Source: Blattamonas nauphoetae
Lineage: Eukaryota; Preaxostyla; Oxymonadida
Assembly (NCBI GenBank): GCA_033064195.1
Contig: JARBJD010000043.1
Span: 186,001 to 250,000 of the forward strand
Direction: 5' to 3'
Length of the DNA: 64,000 nt
Within the stretch, counting starts at the first letter, position 1. The number at the start of each line of letters is the position of its first letter. This document shows, piece after piece, positions 54,601-63,020 of this stretch. Under the pieces are notes generated by a model that did no database searches, had not been told where the DNA came from, and was given only the letters and a program-made list of their open reading frames with translations. The position numbers and the translations under genes are program-made.

Positions 54601-57600
54601 TTTCGTGCGATCTGAAAGTTGGAGACCCGAAAACAGCAGAAATCTCGATTGTTGGGTCAGACATTCCAAATGGAGATTATCGGCTGGTTTTGAAGAACAA
54701 AGTGAGCGAGAAAGAAACCGAATTGAAGATTGAGATTGCGGAATCAGAAGGAAACGTGGAAATTGACATCTTTTCGTCATCTTCACTGGAATATGGGGCG
54801 ACATACGAAGTTCTGAGCATGTCGAGCAGTTCGCTGACAGTTGCACTCCCAACGGACGAGACAAAGCGATTGGTGAAAGTGCCAGACGCACCAGCCCGCG
54901 TTCGGTCCGCATCGTGCTTGGTTGGTGGTTCGATGAAGACACTTGTGGACGTTGAGATTTGTGGAGAGAATCTGCCAGTCGGAGAGACACTGATCGTGAA
55001 AGTGAAAGAAGTGGGATCAGGTGGAAGCCCGACTGGATTGGAGATTGAACTTCCTGATGCAACGATTGCCAGCGCTGAAACCACAACGATTGAGATTGAA
55101 CTTTACGGCGAATCCAACCCATGTCTCAAGTACGGGACGACGTACGAGATCACATCGATCACTATTTCTGGATCTCTTCCAACCATTCTGGATGAGTCAG
55201 TGCGCTTTTACGTTCCATGCGAGCCAGTGCGAATCACCAAGGCGTCGTTCACGACACCCAATCCAGCCAAGATTGTTGTGTCTGTGGAAGGATCTGGATT
55301 TGTGTTCAAAGAGTTCTACACAGTGTCCGTGTCTGGCCATCCGACTGACTCTTCCTCCTCTCCACCTCACCCACTCCACGAAACCTCATTTATGGTGACC
55401 GCGATGTCACCTGAGAAAGCAACATCTTCTCCTCTCCAACTGGATGCTTCAGATGAACTCCGACTCAAATTTTCGTATTCGTATTTAGTTGTTGGGATGA
55501 CAAACGGGACGGAGCATGCAGTGATTGATGGAGGCCAGTTCGACACTCCTTCCCAGCCATCGCTGACCTCGATTTCATGCACACTGAAAGTGGGAGACCC
55601 GAAGACAGCAGAGATCTCGATTGTTGGGTCAGACATTCCTAATGCAGAATATCACCTTGCATTGAAGAACAAAGTGAGCGAGAAAGAAACCGAATTGAAG
55701 ATTGAGATTGCTTCCTCGACTGGACAAGTGGAAATTGTGATCGTTTCGTCGTCATCACTGGAATATGGGACGACGTACGAAGTGCTGAGCCTGTCGAGCA
55801 GTTCGCTGACAGTTGCACTCCCGAAAGAAGAAGTGGACCGATTGGTGAAAGTGCCAGACGCACCAGCTCGAGTTCAGTCGGCATCGTGCTTGGTTGGAGG
55901 TTCGATGAAGACACTTGTTGAAGTTGAGATTTGTGGAGAGAATCTGCCAGTCGGAGAGACACTGTCAGTGAAAGTGAAAGAAGTGGGATCAGCTGGAAGC
56001 ACAACTGGGTCTGAAATTGGACTTTCTCCGACACAAATCAGCAGCGATGAAAGCACGACAATTGAGATTGAACTTTTCGGAGTGTCGAACCCGTGTCTTG
56101 AATATGGAAAGACATACGAGATCACATCGATCGCCATTTCTGGATCTCTACCAACCATTTTGGATGAATCTGTCCGCTTTTCCGTTCCATGCGAGCCAGT
56201 GCGAATCACCAAAGCGTCGTGTACGGAAACCAATCCAGACAGGACAGTTGTGACAGTGGAAGGGTCTGGATTTGTGTTGGGAGAGTTGTACACCGTGTCC
56301 GTGTCTGGGCAACCGACTGATTCTTCCTCCACTCCTTCCTCATCACTGCACAACACGTCGTTTGTGGTGACTGCATCCACTTCAAAGGAAGCGACGTCAT
56401 CTCTTCTCCAACTATATCCATTCGAAGGAAGCCAACTCAAGTTTTCGTATTCGTACACAATTGTTGGCATTTCGTATGGATCAGTGAAAGGAGTGGTCGA
56501 TTCTGTTGTATTCAAAACTCAACATTTTATCGAGCGAGATGATGCACTGATCACCAAAATTGAGGCTGTTCCCGCAAATTCACTGAACACATCAATCACG
56601 ATTGAAGTGTCTGGAACGAACCTGCCGAGCGACACTGTTGGAAAGCTGACACTGAATGATTCATTCTCTTTCGTCGTGTCTTTCAGTTCGTCATCGTTTG
56701 GTCGAAGCGCTGTGATCGAACTTGGCGTGAGTGGTTCTCTCGCATTTGGTTCAGAATACGAAATCACAACACTCGAAGACTCGCACCAGAAGACCATCCA
56801 AATGACGAAAACGACCTTCTCAACACCACCAAAGCCATCGCAATTGTCAATGTGTGTTTGCGGGAAGGACGAGACAACAGGAATGGAGATGAGTGGAGCT
56901 GATCCAGAAACGTGCTCTGCCATCAAATCCGCGTGGAACACAGCGACTTCTCTCGGGATTTTGGACACCACGATGCGAATTGTGGACTCCGCTGACCTTT
57001 CATCTCCTCTCATTGTCACAACTCGTGTTCCCTTCATTTTGATTTCGTTCAAATCGGTGCCCGCCTCGTTTCGATCCGGACCACTCGCCTCCCAACCAAG
57101 CTCAGCACTGATCTCGGTGGAGGAGGGAGCACTGTGCAGACTTACACTGCTCACAATCTCTGCTGACTTGTCTGTTTCAACATTCAAACTTGTGTCAGCT
57201 GAGAAAGGGACAGTTGAGATTCGAAGCTGCTCGATTGAAGGAACACGACACAGCGAATCGAACAGCGAGGATGTGTCGATTTGTGGATGGTCGAGTGGAT
57301 TGATTGAGCTGATCGAGTCAGACACGGAGCTGATTGGCGTGACGATGACAGAGATTGTGGTGGGAGGGATATGGATGAGCGGAGGAAAGCTGACCATCAC
57401 AAAAAGTGACTTCTCTCAAAACGGACCATCGATCACCGACTTCCCCTCAACTCGACAGAACATCCACTGCGAGGGAGAAGGAACAATCTCGATCGACCAG
57501 AAGACAACAGACGAGACTGATTCGATGTGGATTGACGCCGACGAATGCACAATTGACGGAAGTGATTCTCTCATCGCATCGCCACTCTTCGTCCCAACGC

Positions 57601-58904
57601 TGAACTCGGCAGAATCGAAAGTTGAGACAGACAAGAATGGAGAACAGACAGTGAAAGTGGTTGGGAAGACACTGATGCCGTGTGGTCTGTCGTTGGAAGT
57701 GTTTGAGTGGGACTCGTCGAAGAACGTTGAAGGCAAAAGCGATGCTGTTGATCTCTCAACATCAACAGCGACACATTGGAACGAATCTGAAATTCACATT
57801 CCTTTCTCTGCGGCTGATGTTCCACAACTGAACAAGAAGATGGAATGGCGAGGTCGTCTTGTGTTTGGAAATGGTGTGCGAACAGAGAATTGGATGGTTG
57901 TGTCTGGATTGGGATCAGGAAACAAATCGGAAGGAGGAATTGGATCGAAATGGTGGATTCCTGTGATCATCTGTCTGTCGTGTGCGCTTCTTGTTGCACT
58001 GGTGATCGTGGTGTGTGTCTGTATGCATCGAAAGCGCAACTCGCCTGGCAGAGTCCTTCTGAAGAGCGAAGAAATGTCGCCAGCCCAAGTTGAAGAAGAT
58101 GAAAAGATGGAAGAGAACGATCACATCACAAACCCGCCGAACAGCGCATTCTCTTCCGTCCCGTCGGGAAAGGTCGTCCATGACACGCTGTTTGAGGGGA
58201 CGCGATATTCGAGTGGAGAAGGGATTGCGCCAGCACAGTCATATGTGGAAGTGATTGTGTGCAACGAGAGCTTGGAGCGTTCAGTGGCAGTGGAGACAGA
58301 CACGCTGTTCAACGCTCTGCACAATGCTCACTCGACACGATTTGTGGAGAAACGGAAAGTGGGTCAGGCAGTTGCGAAAGGGCTTGCGAATCTTGCGGAG
58401 ATGCGAGTGATTGCGGATGTTCTGACTCACCTGTCTCCGCACTGGGTTCTGTTCGACAAGAACGATCGAGTGAGTCTGAAGACACGAGAGAGGCAGAGTG
58501 TTGTGGGTGAGAGTGGAGTTGGGGAAGTCGGGAAGAAAGCAACAGAAGATGGACAGCGATGGATGGCGCCAGAAGTGGGACAGGATGGTTGGCAACAGAC
58601 AAAAGAGAATGCAGACCACGGGGCAGTTTTTAGTCTTGGCCTTGTCTTGTGGGAAATTGAGACTGGTGTTGTGCCCTTCGGGGAAGTGGATGGCGCGGCC
58701 GCTCAGCGTCGACTGGCGTCAGACGAGAAGCCTCGAATGGAGAAAGTGAGTGACGAGATGCAGGCGATCATCGTTCCGTGCCTCTCGCTTGATCCGTCAC
58801 TTCGGCCAACACTGAAAACGGTTCTGTCGCAACTTGACGAACTGGACGGTGTTCCTCAGACGTCGAACGAGAAAGAGGGGCACGCGATGTCGCATGTCGG
58901 ATGA
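51624..58904 (+). CDS. giant beta-helix/Ig-like/transmembrane/pseudokinase receptor 2
   Basis: 2,426 aa from the ATG at 51624, which gives the signal peptide MNSICLLSILLAISTS; an upstream in-frame ATG at 51516 puts the hydrophobic core too far inside. Ectodomain: beta-helix repeats to about 53260 (SFVKCWSSRYSGGSIYL, CLFLDSRTASVGGGIYL), then an array of ~100-residue Ig/IPT-like beta domains (53300-56800), then a Cys-containing block and a second beta region. The membrane helix (WIPVIICLSCALLVALVIVV) is at about 57954-58013, followed by RKR. The tail resembles a kinase C-lobe: RWMAPEV, AVFSLGLVLWEIETGVVPFG, CLSLDPSLRPTLKTV. The catalytic loop reads LTHLSPHWVLFD (no HRD, no DFG), so a pseudokinase is predicted. 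Same layout as 22918-31315. Single open frame, no introns. Confidence 0.82.
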   Translation: MNSICLLSILLAISTSQHHFPSPKLRPLRTFISHQGRNEDSNKLITNADVVLPNGRYHVSNYEITSTTINLNGKQSSIFPSSSTNDEDFSEHSESNGFADKKENSRKQLFRISNSTTWMSELTFECGSAGSSIATISGSYVRIVGSHVISNSERTPLVIAGGYDGKTSSVTIIDSLHTSSCFPSLLPLTSLETSDSWTTHNSESRWLGTEVFVTGSEISVCDACLVGGTGPLFDFSKLPPTKTGRCSITTTLSSTLLLNTTSDCGNVDVNEGRSDFGTYETVSQKMIGSCVSSCTNHLSGTAIRDQNLGGSILCSNTSFTHCTTTTEYPNQHFTTWTKITTADTLHHFSLCTFKACTSSTDGGAISLFQISADLKIDSCSFESCSAPDATGGAINSYPSGTSSSIVISSSSFVKCWSSRYSGGSIYLKNIQSLAISDCLFLDSRTASVGGGIYLNGWNSQTSNSGLSNCLFQNCVTTDTNEYANGGAIYFDNCLSIKLGSVSFRVCKSGSGNGNDLYFYKSTPSVTTTTVSNCDSTSTPNNKRIYPTNIAVGDVLPTPSLMITIKTLVAQSTSSTTAEIVVTLNKTVTGTLLVLVSNSEEAAQPAGKAPNIGRVLVFSIQSSTIGQCVATVGDAGLLQRPLSDYKIVSASLSKHTVSFSGVRMSVITHPTFISADCDLDESHTHAILNLEGFDLEDGLFKLTLQNGTIIEASFTDNEAAIDLGMIGGSSGWMENEEFEIKSGKNQDGSIVVSIPSQLSFKIPLAARIIDIEVSDLNDAQTGVTLSFSSRLLKANQEYDITIRPKDGSGDVVMDVTTDSTGSIADETVILSRSSGNGEGWKKSLVFGEEYEVIGVSAKTEDGDYPTLFSPILLSMPLGQVQVKEAGCSTDQPATTIVWISGSGLIPKETYTLTLSGTPSTVPDPLDIHARTITVVASSPTEAQSATLPLSTTSDFSLLFGHTYAITAITNGSLTGIVEGTPSFTTRSTPTLTSISCDLKVGDPKTAEISIVGSDIPNGDYRLVLKNKVSEKETELKIEIAESEGNVEIDIFSSSSLEYGATYEVLSMSSSSLTVALPTDETKRLVKVPDAPARVRSASCLVGGSMKTLVDVEICGENLPVGETLIVKVKEVGSGGSPTGLEIELPDATIASAETTTIEIELYGESNPCLKYGTTYEITSITISGSLPTILDESVRFYVPCEPVRITKASFTTPNPAKIVVSVEGSGFVFKEFYTVSVSGHPTDSSSSPPHPLHETSFMVTAMSPEKATSSPLQLDASDELRLKFSYSYLVVGMTNGTEHAVIDGGQFDTPSQPSLTSISCTLKVGDPKTAEISIVGSDIPNAEYHLALKNKVSEKETELKIEIASSTGQVEIVIVSSSSLEYGTTYEVLSLSSSSLTVALPKEEVDRLVKVPDAPARVQSASCLVGGSMKTLVEVEICGENLPVGETLSVKVKEVGSAGSTTGSEIGLSPTQISSDESTTIEIELFGVSNPCLEYGKTYEITSIAISGSLPTILDESVRFSVPCEPVRITKASCTETNPDRTVVTVEGSGFVLGELYTVSVSGQPTDSSSTPSSSLHNTSFVVTASTSKEATSSLLQLYPFEGSQLKFSYSYTIVGISYGSVKGVVDSVVFKTQHFIERDDALITKIEAVPANSLNTSITIEVSGTNLPSDTVGKLTLNDSFSFVVSFSSSSFGRSAVIELGVSGSLAFGSEYEITTLEDSHQKTIQMTKTTFSTPPKPSQLSMCVCGKDETTGMEMSGADPETCSAIKSAWNTATSLGILDTTMRIVDSADLSSPLIVTTRVPFILISFKSVPASFRSGPLASQPSSALISVEEGALCRLTLLTISADLSVSTFKLVSAEKGTVEIRSCSIEGTRHSESNSEDVSICGWSSGLIELIESDTELIGVTMTEIVVGGIWMSGGKLTITKSDFSQNGPSITDFPSTRQNIHCEGEGTISIDQKTTDETDSMWIDADECTIDGSDSLIASPLFVPTLNSAESKVETDKNGEQTVKVVGKTLMPCGLSLEVFEWDSSKNVEGKSDAVDLSTSTATHWNESEIHIPFSAADVPQLNKKMEWRGRLVFGNGVRTENWMVVSGLGSGNKSEGGIGSKWWIPVIICLSCALLVALVIVVCVCMHRKRNSPGRVLLKSEEMSPAQVEEDEKMEENDHITNPPNSAFSSVPSGKVVHDTLFEGTRYSSGEGIAPAQSYVEVIVCNESLERSVAVETDTLFNALHNAHSTRFVEKRKVGQAVAKGLANLAEMRVIADVLTHLSPHWVLFDKNDRVSLKTRERQSVVGESGVGEVGKKATEDGQRWMAPEVGQDGWQQTKENADHGAVFSLGLVLWEIETGVVPFGEVDGAAAQRRLASDEKPRMEKVSDEMQAIIVPCLSLDPSLRPTLKTVLSQLDELDGVPQTSNEKEGHAMSHVG
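54591..56534 (+). repeat. two tandem 972-bp repeats inside receptor 2
   Basis: CTGACCTCGATTTC recurs at 54591 and 55563, exactly 972 bp (324 codons) apart, and similarity continues through three sub-domains headed by LKVGDPKTAEISIVGSDIPN, SCLVGGSMKTLVDVEICGEN and EPVRITKAS. DNA similarity is high, indicating a recent in-frame duplication. Confidence 0.8.
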
Positions 58905-59494
58905 CACTCCAATGCACAGAGTTCACAACGATGCACAACACGATATTCTTCTTTGGACAACTTCCCTTTCACAACCGATTATTTTTTCATCTTCATTCAA
59001 GTGTCCACACACACAACCGACACTTTTTTCGTCACCTTCACACAACACTCCTTTTCACTCCAACCACGTCACAATCAACTATGTTCACACCATCCACACA
59101 CTCTCACACACCTGTGTCTCCCATCTCGACTGAGACACAGTCGTTTCAATGCCATTCACTCATCCGAATGCCACTGGATGTCGTTTTGTGGATTCGGCGA
59201 GCGATGGTCATTCTTTGTCTGATCTGTCGTGATCGTTTCTCTCTTTCGTGTTCCCGTGTTCTTCATCCTGACTTCTGGTTTTGGATGGTTCGGTTTTTTG
59301 GGTTGAGCAAAATCGCTTTTACTCAACTCGTCCACTTCATTCACATCTCTCACTCACTCCAGTCCTCTCCATTTCAGAATCCTCGTTTTCGCCTCTATTT
59401 GTCGAATGGTGCACGTTTCTCTTTAGGATGCCCGCTCCGTCAAATCTCCACATGTAGTGAAGTGAAAAAACAAGAAAAGAGGGCCGATCACTCC
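58905..59494. other. intergenic
   Basis: 3' flank of receptor 2, rich in CACACA-type simple sequence. Nothing recognised. Confidence 0.5.
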
Positions 59495-60124
59495 TCAGAA
59501 CTGGCTTTTTTCATCGTTTCTCGAAAACAGAGCGTGGATGATCTGTTTCACAGATTGGACCACTTCTGGGCCATCTTCCTTCGATACTTTGAGTGATACG
59601 TTGATTCCGAGAAGCATCGAGACCTCATAATCATCTTCGAACATAAAGAGACTTCTCGAGAATGCCATCGCAATCGGGGACGCGATGGCAAATTCCAATA
59701 TTGGACGATGAAATGGGCCGATGTAGATGAGTCTGTCCAATAGTACCACGAAGGAGCTGAGTAAGTCTCGATTGAGGATGTTCTGATTTGAGATCAGAAA
59801 CGTCACAAATTGAGATGATGGGAGCACGGCCTTCTGGAAGATCATTTCACGATGGTTGAATACGTCGATTGCAGCAGTGATGTGAAACTGTTCAAGATAA
59901 TATGGAGATGCGAAGTCGACACTTTGTTCGATGGTCCAGATGAGATTGTGGTATATCTCTTCATTTCCAGAAATTGTCAGTACGTGAGGTTGAACAGTAG
60001 CGAACACATTGGTGACAAGATCTGATTCCACAAGATGAAATCTGATTTTCATTGGTGAATGGGTTGTTGTTCTGTAGAGGAATGACAACGCAGCTGCAAC
60101 CACCGTCGAGTGGTGAGACGACAA
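59495..60124 (-). pseudogene. SLVALV family, copy J, fragment
   Basis: About 205 codons covering only the middle of the family: HSTVVAAALSFLYRTT, LVESDLVTNVFATVQPHVLT, FNHREMIFQKAVLPSSQFVT, HRPILEFAIASPIAM, QIIHALFSRNDEKSQF. The N-terminal ~115 residues, the upstream box and the C-terminal ~40 residues with the tail are all absent, so it is truncated at both ends. Confidence 0.75.
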
Positions 60125-60322
60125 GAGAGTGAGGCAACATGATACTTGACGGGACAGAATTTCCTCACTTTCTATCCATTAGACAGTCTTTCTTTTACTC
60201 TTTTTCGAAACATAATCTTATGACTTTCTTCGGAAATGGGGTGAATGATTAGAGAAAATCACAGATGGTGAGATTGAACCCTCAACAATTTTTTATGGTT
60301 TGTCATTGATTTGTTCCAATTT

Positions 60323-60778
60323 CTAGAAATCCGAAAAACTGTCAAGCTCATCAACCTCAGATTCATTCAATACACCGGTAGATGATGAATCTTCGCTGTC
60401 ATCGTTGATTGGTACAAATTCATCTAGATCTGGCCCTTTATCCTGATCATGAGGATCCTCTAGAGAATCTTCTTGTTCTGTGGATGTTGGAGTGAAAGGC
60501 TTAGTGAAAACCACTTCATGCAGAACTTGCTCGAAGGTGAGTCCTAAATTCCTCTGGACGAGCCAAGTTGATAAAAAAGCTCCGAGAAAGCGTCTTTGAA
60601 CCCCATTCCTTGGAAAAAATCTCCTCATATGCGACCAGAGACATTCAACTGTGTTTGTACATGTTCCGTCTTGCGGATTGACGAAATTTTCCGAATGGTT
60701 GACCGTTGAATGTTCATATCCATGTTCGTGAAGAGTGGCATAAGCGCGCCACTCGTCGGACATAATGCTATGATCCAA
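60323..60778 (-). pseudogene. Merlin/IS1595 (ISXO2-like) transposase C-terminal fragment
   Basis: Contains the ISXO2-like signature: SDEWRAYATLHEHGYEHSTV, NHSENFVNPQDGTCTNTVEC, LWSHMRRFFPRNGV, which is the last third of the DDE domain of Merlin elements. An acidic extension follows (DDSEDSSSTGVLNESEVDEL). No ATG begins the frame: it opens just after a TAG that is also a possible splice acceptor, and the N-terminal two catalytic acids are not found upstream. A remnant, or the last exon of a spliced gene. Confidence 0.65.
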
Positions 60779-60962
60779 AGTCTACTGGAGGAATTGAGTG
60801 AATGACAGACAACCTACAAGAGGAGAAGACAAAAATGAGAATGATTGTTGATGAAAGAGAAAAAATTTGTGAAATATAAACGGAATTGTTCTAATACAGA
60901 AATCAATAATGAAAAATATGTCTTTCAGTGTTGTCCTCACTCATTCCAAGTCCTGCTGTGAA

Positions 60963-61039
60963 CCTAGTACCGGACACAAGGCCGTAAATGGTACTAGGCT
61001 AGCCCTGTTCGGCCAAAAGGCCTGGCAGGATAAGCCAGG
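60963..61039. other. GC-rich cluster of three hairpins
   Basis: CCTAGTACC (60963) pairs with GGTACTAGG (60990-60998); GGCC-AAAA-GGCC at 61011-61022; CCTGGC (61021) pairs with GCCAGG (61034-61039). They sit together in AT-rich DNA between two transposase-like ORFs. Not a tRNA. Could be a structured RNA or a transposon end. Confidence 0.45.
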
Positions 61040-61066
61040 TATGGAATGAGCGAGGTGGTAGGGGGT

Positions 61067-62317
61067 TTAATTGTAATAAAATGGCGAGGTGAAAAATGAA
61101 TTAGAATCAAAAAGAATAGGAGAGCTTGGAGGTGAATATAGAATTGGAGAAGTTGGAGTGATTGGATGAACAAGAGAATGAGAAGAATGAAAAAGTGAAG
61201 AAGGAGAAGAATGAATAAGTGAAGAAGGGGAAGAATGAATAAGTGAAGAAGGAAAAGAATGAAGAGTATGAGAATTAGGAGTTGAAGAAGAAACATTTGA
61301 AAGATATGAATAACGAAAAGATGTAAGAGACTGAAGACCCGAACTCACCTCATTCTCATCCCGTCTCTCAACTTCCTCCTTCTCAAACACCTTCCTCTCC
61401 CTTTTGTCCTCTCCCCTCTTCTCTGAAAAACGCAATAAGAAGTCAAATGAAGACGCGTTCACACAAACAGGGGCCCCGGTCAAGGAGGTATCTGATCGGA
61501 AAAATCCAAGGTATTCCTTCAGACCGGTGATTATGACCCGAAAATATGAGTGACTGTCTGGGAAGACAGTATGTCTAAAGTGAATAAAAAGATGAACTAT
61601 CAAAAAAGAGACACACCGGTGGAAGGAATGAACGGAATTTCCGTCATTCCCATTCAATTGAGTGAGATGTGAAGTGAAAAAATCAATAAGGTCATCCGAG
61701 GAGCGGATTGGTTCAGTGAGGTGATGTGAAACAAAATTTGAAAGGACTCCGAATTCGGAGTCGCAGCAGTTTTTCCCATGCTGCTCTGAAAAGAAACAGT
61801 ACTGAATTTTCTTCCCTGAAAACAAGGGATTTTGAGAAGACAGAAAGTAACCGAGAACATACTGGTTCCTAAAATGCGGACCAGTATCAGTAAATACAGT
61901 GATGTGTTTCTTGGAAGTGTATGAATCAAGAGAAAATAAATCGGCAAGACATTCTTGAACAAAACGGTGATCATGAGAAAGAACAGGGGAAATAAAGTTG
62001 TGATATGTTTTTTTGATAACAGAATTCTGTGAGGTGAAACAAGTAATGCAGAGATGAGAAACTGAAGTTTTTAGATAAAAATCGTGTCCGACTTGGTCAT
62101 TGGAAAGAGGTAATGACCAATTTTCTTTAAAGTCCATGACGATGACCAATGTGTCATCGTCTATGGATGAAATGGATGAATTGTAATAATTTCTTTGTGT
62201 TTCGGCTATTTTTTTGTGTTTTTCTATTGTTTTTAGTTCATTTTGTTCTTTTTCTGTGAGTTTTTTGTTTTGTGCTTTTAATGTTTCTTCTTTTTTGTAA
62301 ATATTTGCCTCGTTCAC
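61067..62317 (-). CDS. DDE-transposase-like ORF
   Basis: 416 codons. A Lys/Glu-rich start is followed by a fold resembling RNase-H-type transposases: first acidic strand LVIVMDFKENWSLP (about residues 57-70), second HITVFTDTGPHFRNQYVLGY, and a third signature FFSEQHGKNCCDSEFGVLSN. The HGK-x-x-CD-x-x-FG pattern is common in transposon-derived proteins of animals and protists; I cannot name the superfamily. The C-terminal ~85 residues are tandem Ser/Pro/His repeats (SSLIHSSPSSLIHSSPSSLF). It appears undamaged over this length. The start is uncertain because the frame opens in a Lys-rich segment. Confidence 0.45.
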   Translation of the reverse strand: MNEANIYKKEETLKAQNKKLTEKEQNELKTIEKHKKIAETQRNYYNSSISSIDDDTLVIVMDFKENWSLPLSNDQVGHDFYLKTSVSHLCITCFTSQNSVIKKTYHNFISPVLSHDHRFVQECLADLFSLDSYTSKKHITVFTDTGPHFRNQYVLGYFLSSQNPLFSGKKIQYCFFSEQHGKNCCDSEFGVLSNFVSHHLTEPIRSSDDLIDFFTSHLTQLNGNDGNSVHSFHRCVSFLIVHLFIHFRHTVFPDSHSYFRVIITGLKEYLGFFRSDTSLTGAPVCVNASSFDFLLRFSEKRGEDKRERKVFEKEEVERRDENEVSSGLQSLTSFRYSYLSNVSSSTPNSHTLHSFPSSLIHSSPSSLIHSSPSSLFHSSHSLVHPITPTSPILYSPPSSPILFDSNSFFTSPFYYN

Positions 62318-62788
62318 AAAGGGAACAGAGGTCGGTTCTTTGTTGCTTTTTCAGGAATTTTGTTTGTTTGCAGAAAGTAGAGTAAGAGATTTTGGTTTTT
62401 CCTTCCTCAACTAGCTGACGGTGAAGCTCCTTTTTCGTTGTTTCAAGGAGCCTTGTTTCGATGTGGTGTGTTTCGGTTGCTATGGTTTCGAGGGAGTTGT
62501 CCGGAGTTGATGGACTATCTGACCTGCTGAGGAGGAATAGCAGGTCATCGTCGTCCAGTGTGTCAACTGCTGGCTTTTCTAATAGTATAAAGAGAATTGG
62601 GTGAAAAGGAGTGTGAACGTACTCGATTTAACCCGCAACTCCGGATAAACCCACACCCTGGATCTTCGGCCCACGATTCGGACATTTTCCTAGTTTCATC
62701 ACTACTTCGCAGTTCTTTTATCAAAGGCTGCTCTAGAGAACGCTGAAACTCATGAAATGATTTCGAAACGATGGAATATGAAGATCAT
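62318..62788. other. intergenic with a possible lone transposon terminus
   Basis: At 62619-62657 a stretch GTACTCGATTTAACCCGCAA continuing CCGGATAAACCC resembles the terminal repeats of the 9611-10088 element. No matching right end was found. Confidence 0.3.
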
Positions 62789-62955
62789 CCCACGCCTTCC
62801 TCGTCTTCTCGCTCGTCCCACGCCTTCCTCGTCTTCTCGCTCGTCCCACGCCTTCCTCGTCTTCTCGCTCGTCCCACGCCTTCCTCGTCTTCTCGCTCGT
62901 CCCACGCCTTCCTCGTCTTCTCGCTCGTCTCACGCCTTCCTCGTCTTCTCGCTCA
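62789..62955. repeat. 28-bp tandem repeat, about six copies
   Basis: Unit CCCACGCCTTCCTCGTCTTC plus TCGCTCGT, nearly perfect. Because 28 is not a multiple of 3, translation cycles through all three frames with an 84-bp period. On the minus strand it gives a charged DEREDEEGVGRARRR-type repeat, open throughout. Confidence 0.85.
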
Positions 62956-63020
62956 GTGTCTGTTCAGCCGTGTTGGATATGTGTGTGATGTTTCAGACAG
63001 GATGGCTGGAAGTATCTGAG

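Noticed and set aside
54568-57400. Several minus-strand frames inside receptor 2
   Set aside because: They repeat with the same 972-bp period as the sense gene and have no recognisable protein features, so they are shadows of the repeats.
60963-61039. tRNA gene
   Set aside because: No cloverleaf, anticodon arm or T-loop GTTC can be arranged; only three local hairpins.
62789-62955. CRISPR array
   Set aside because: The repeats are directly contiguous with no spacers, in a eukaryotic sequence.
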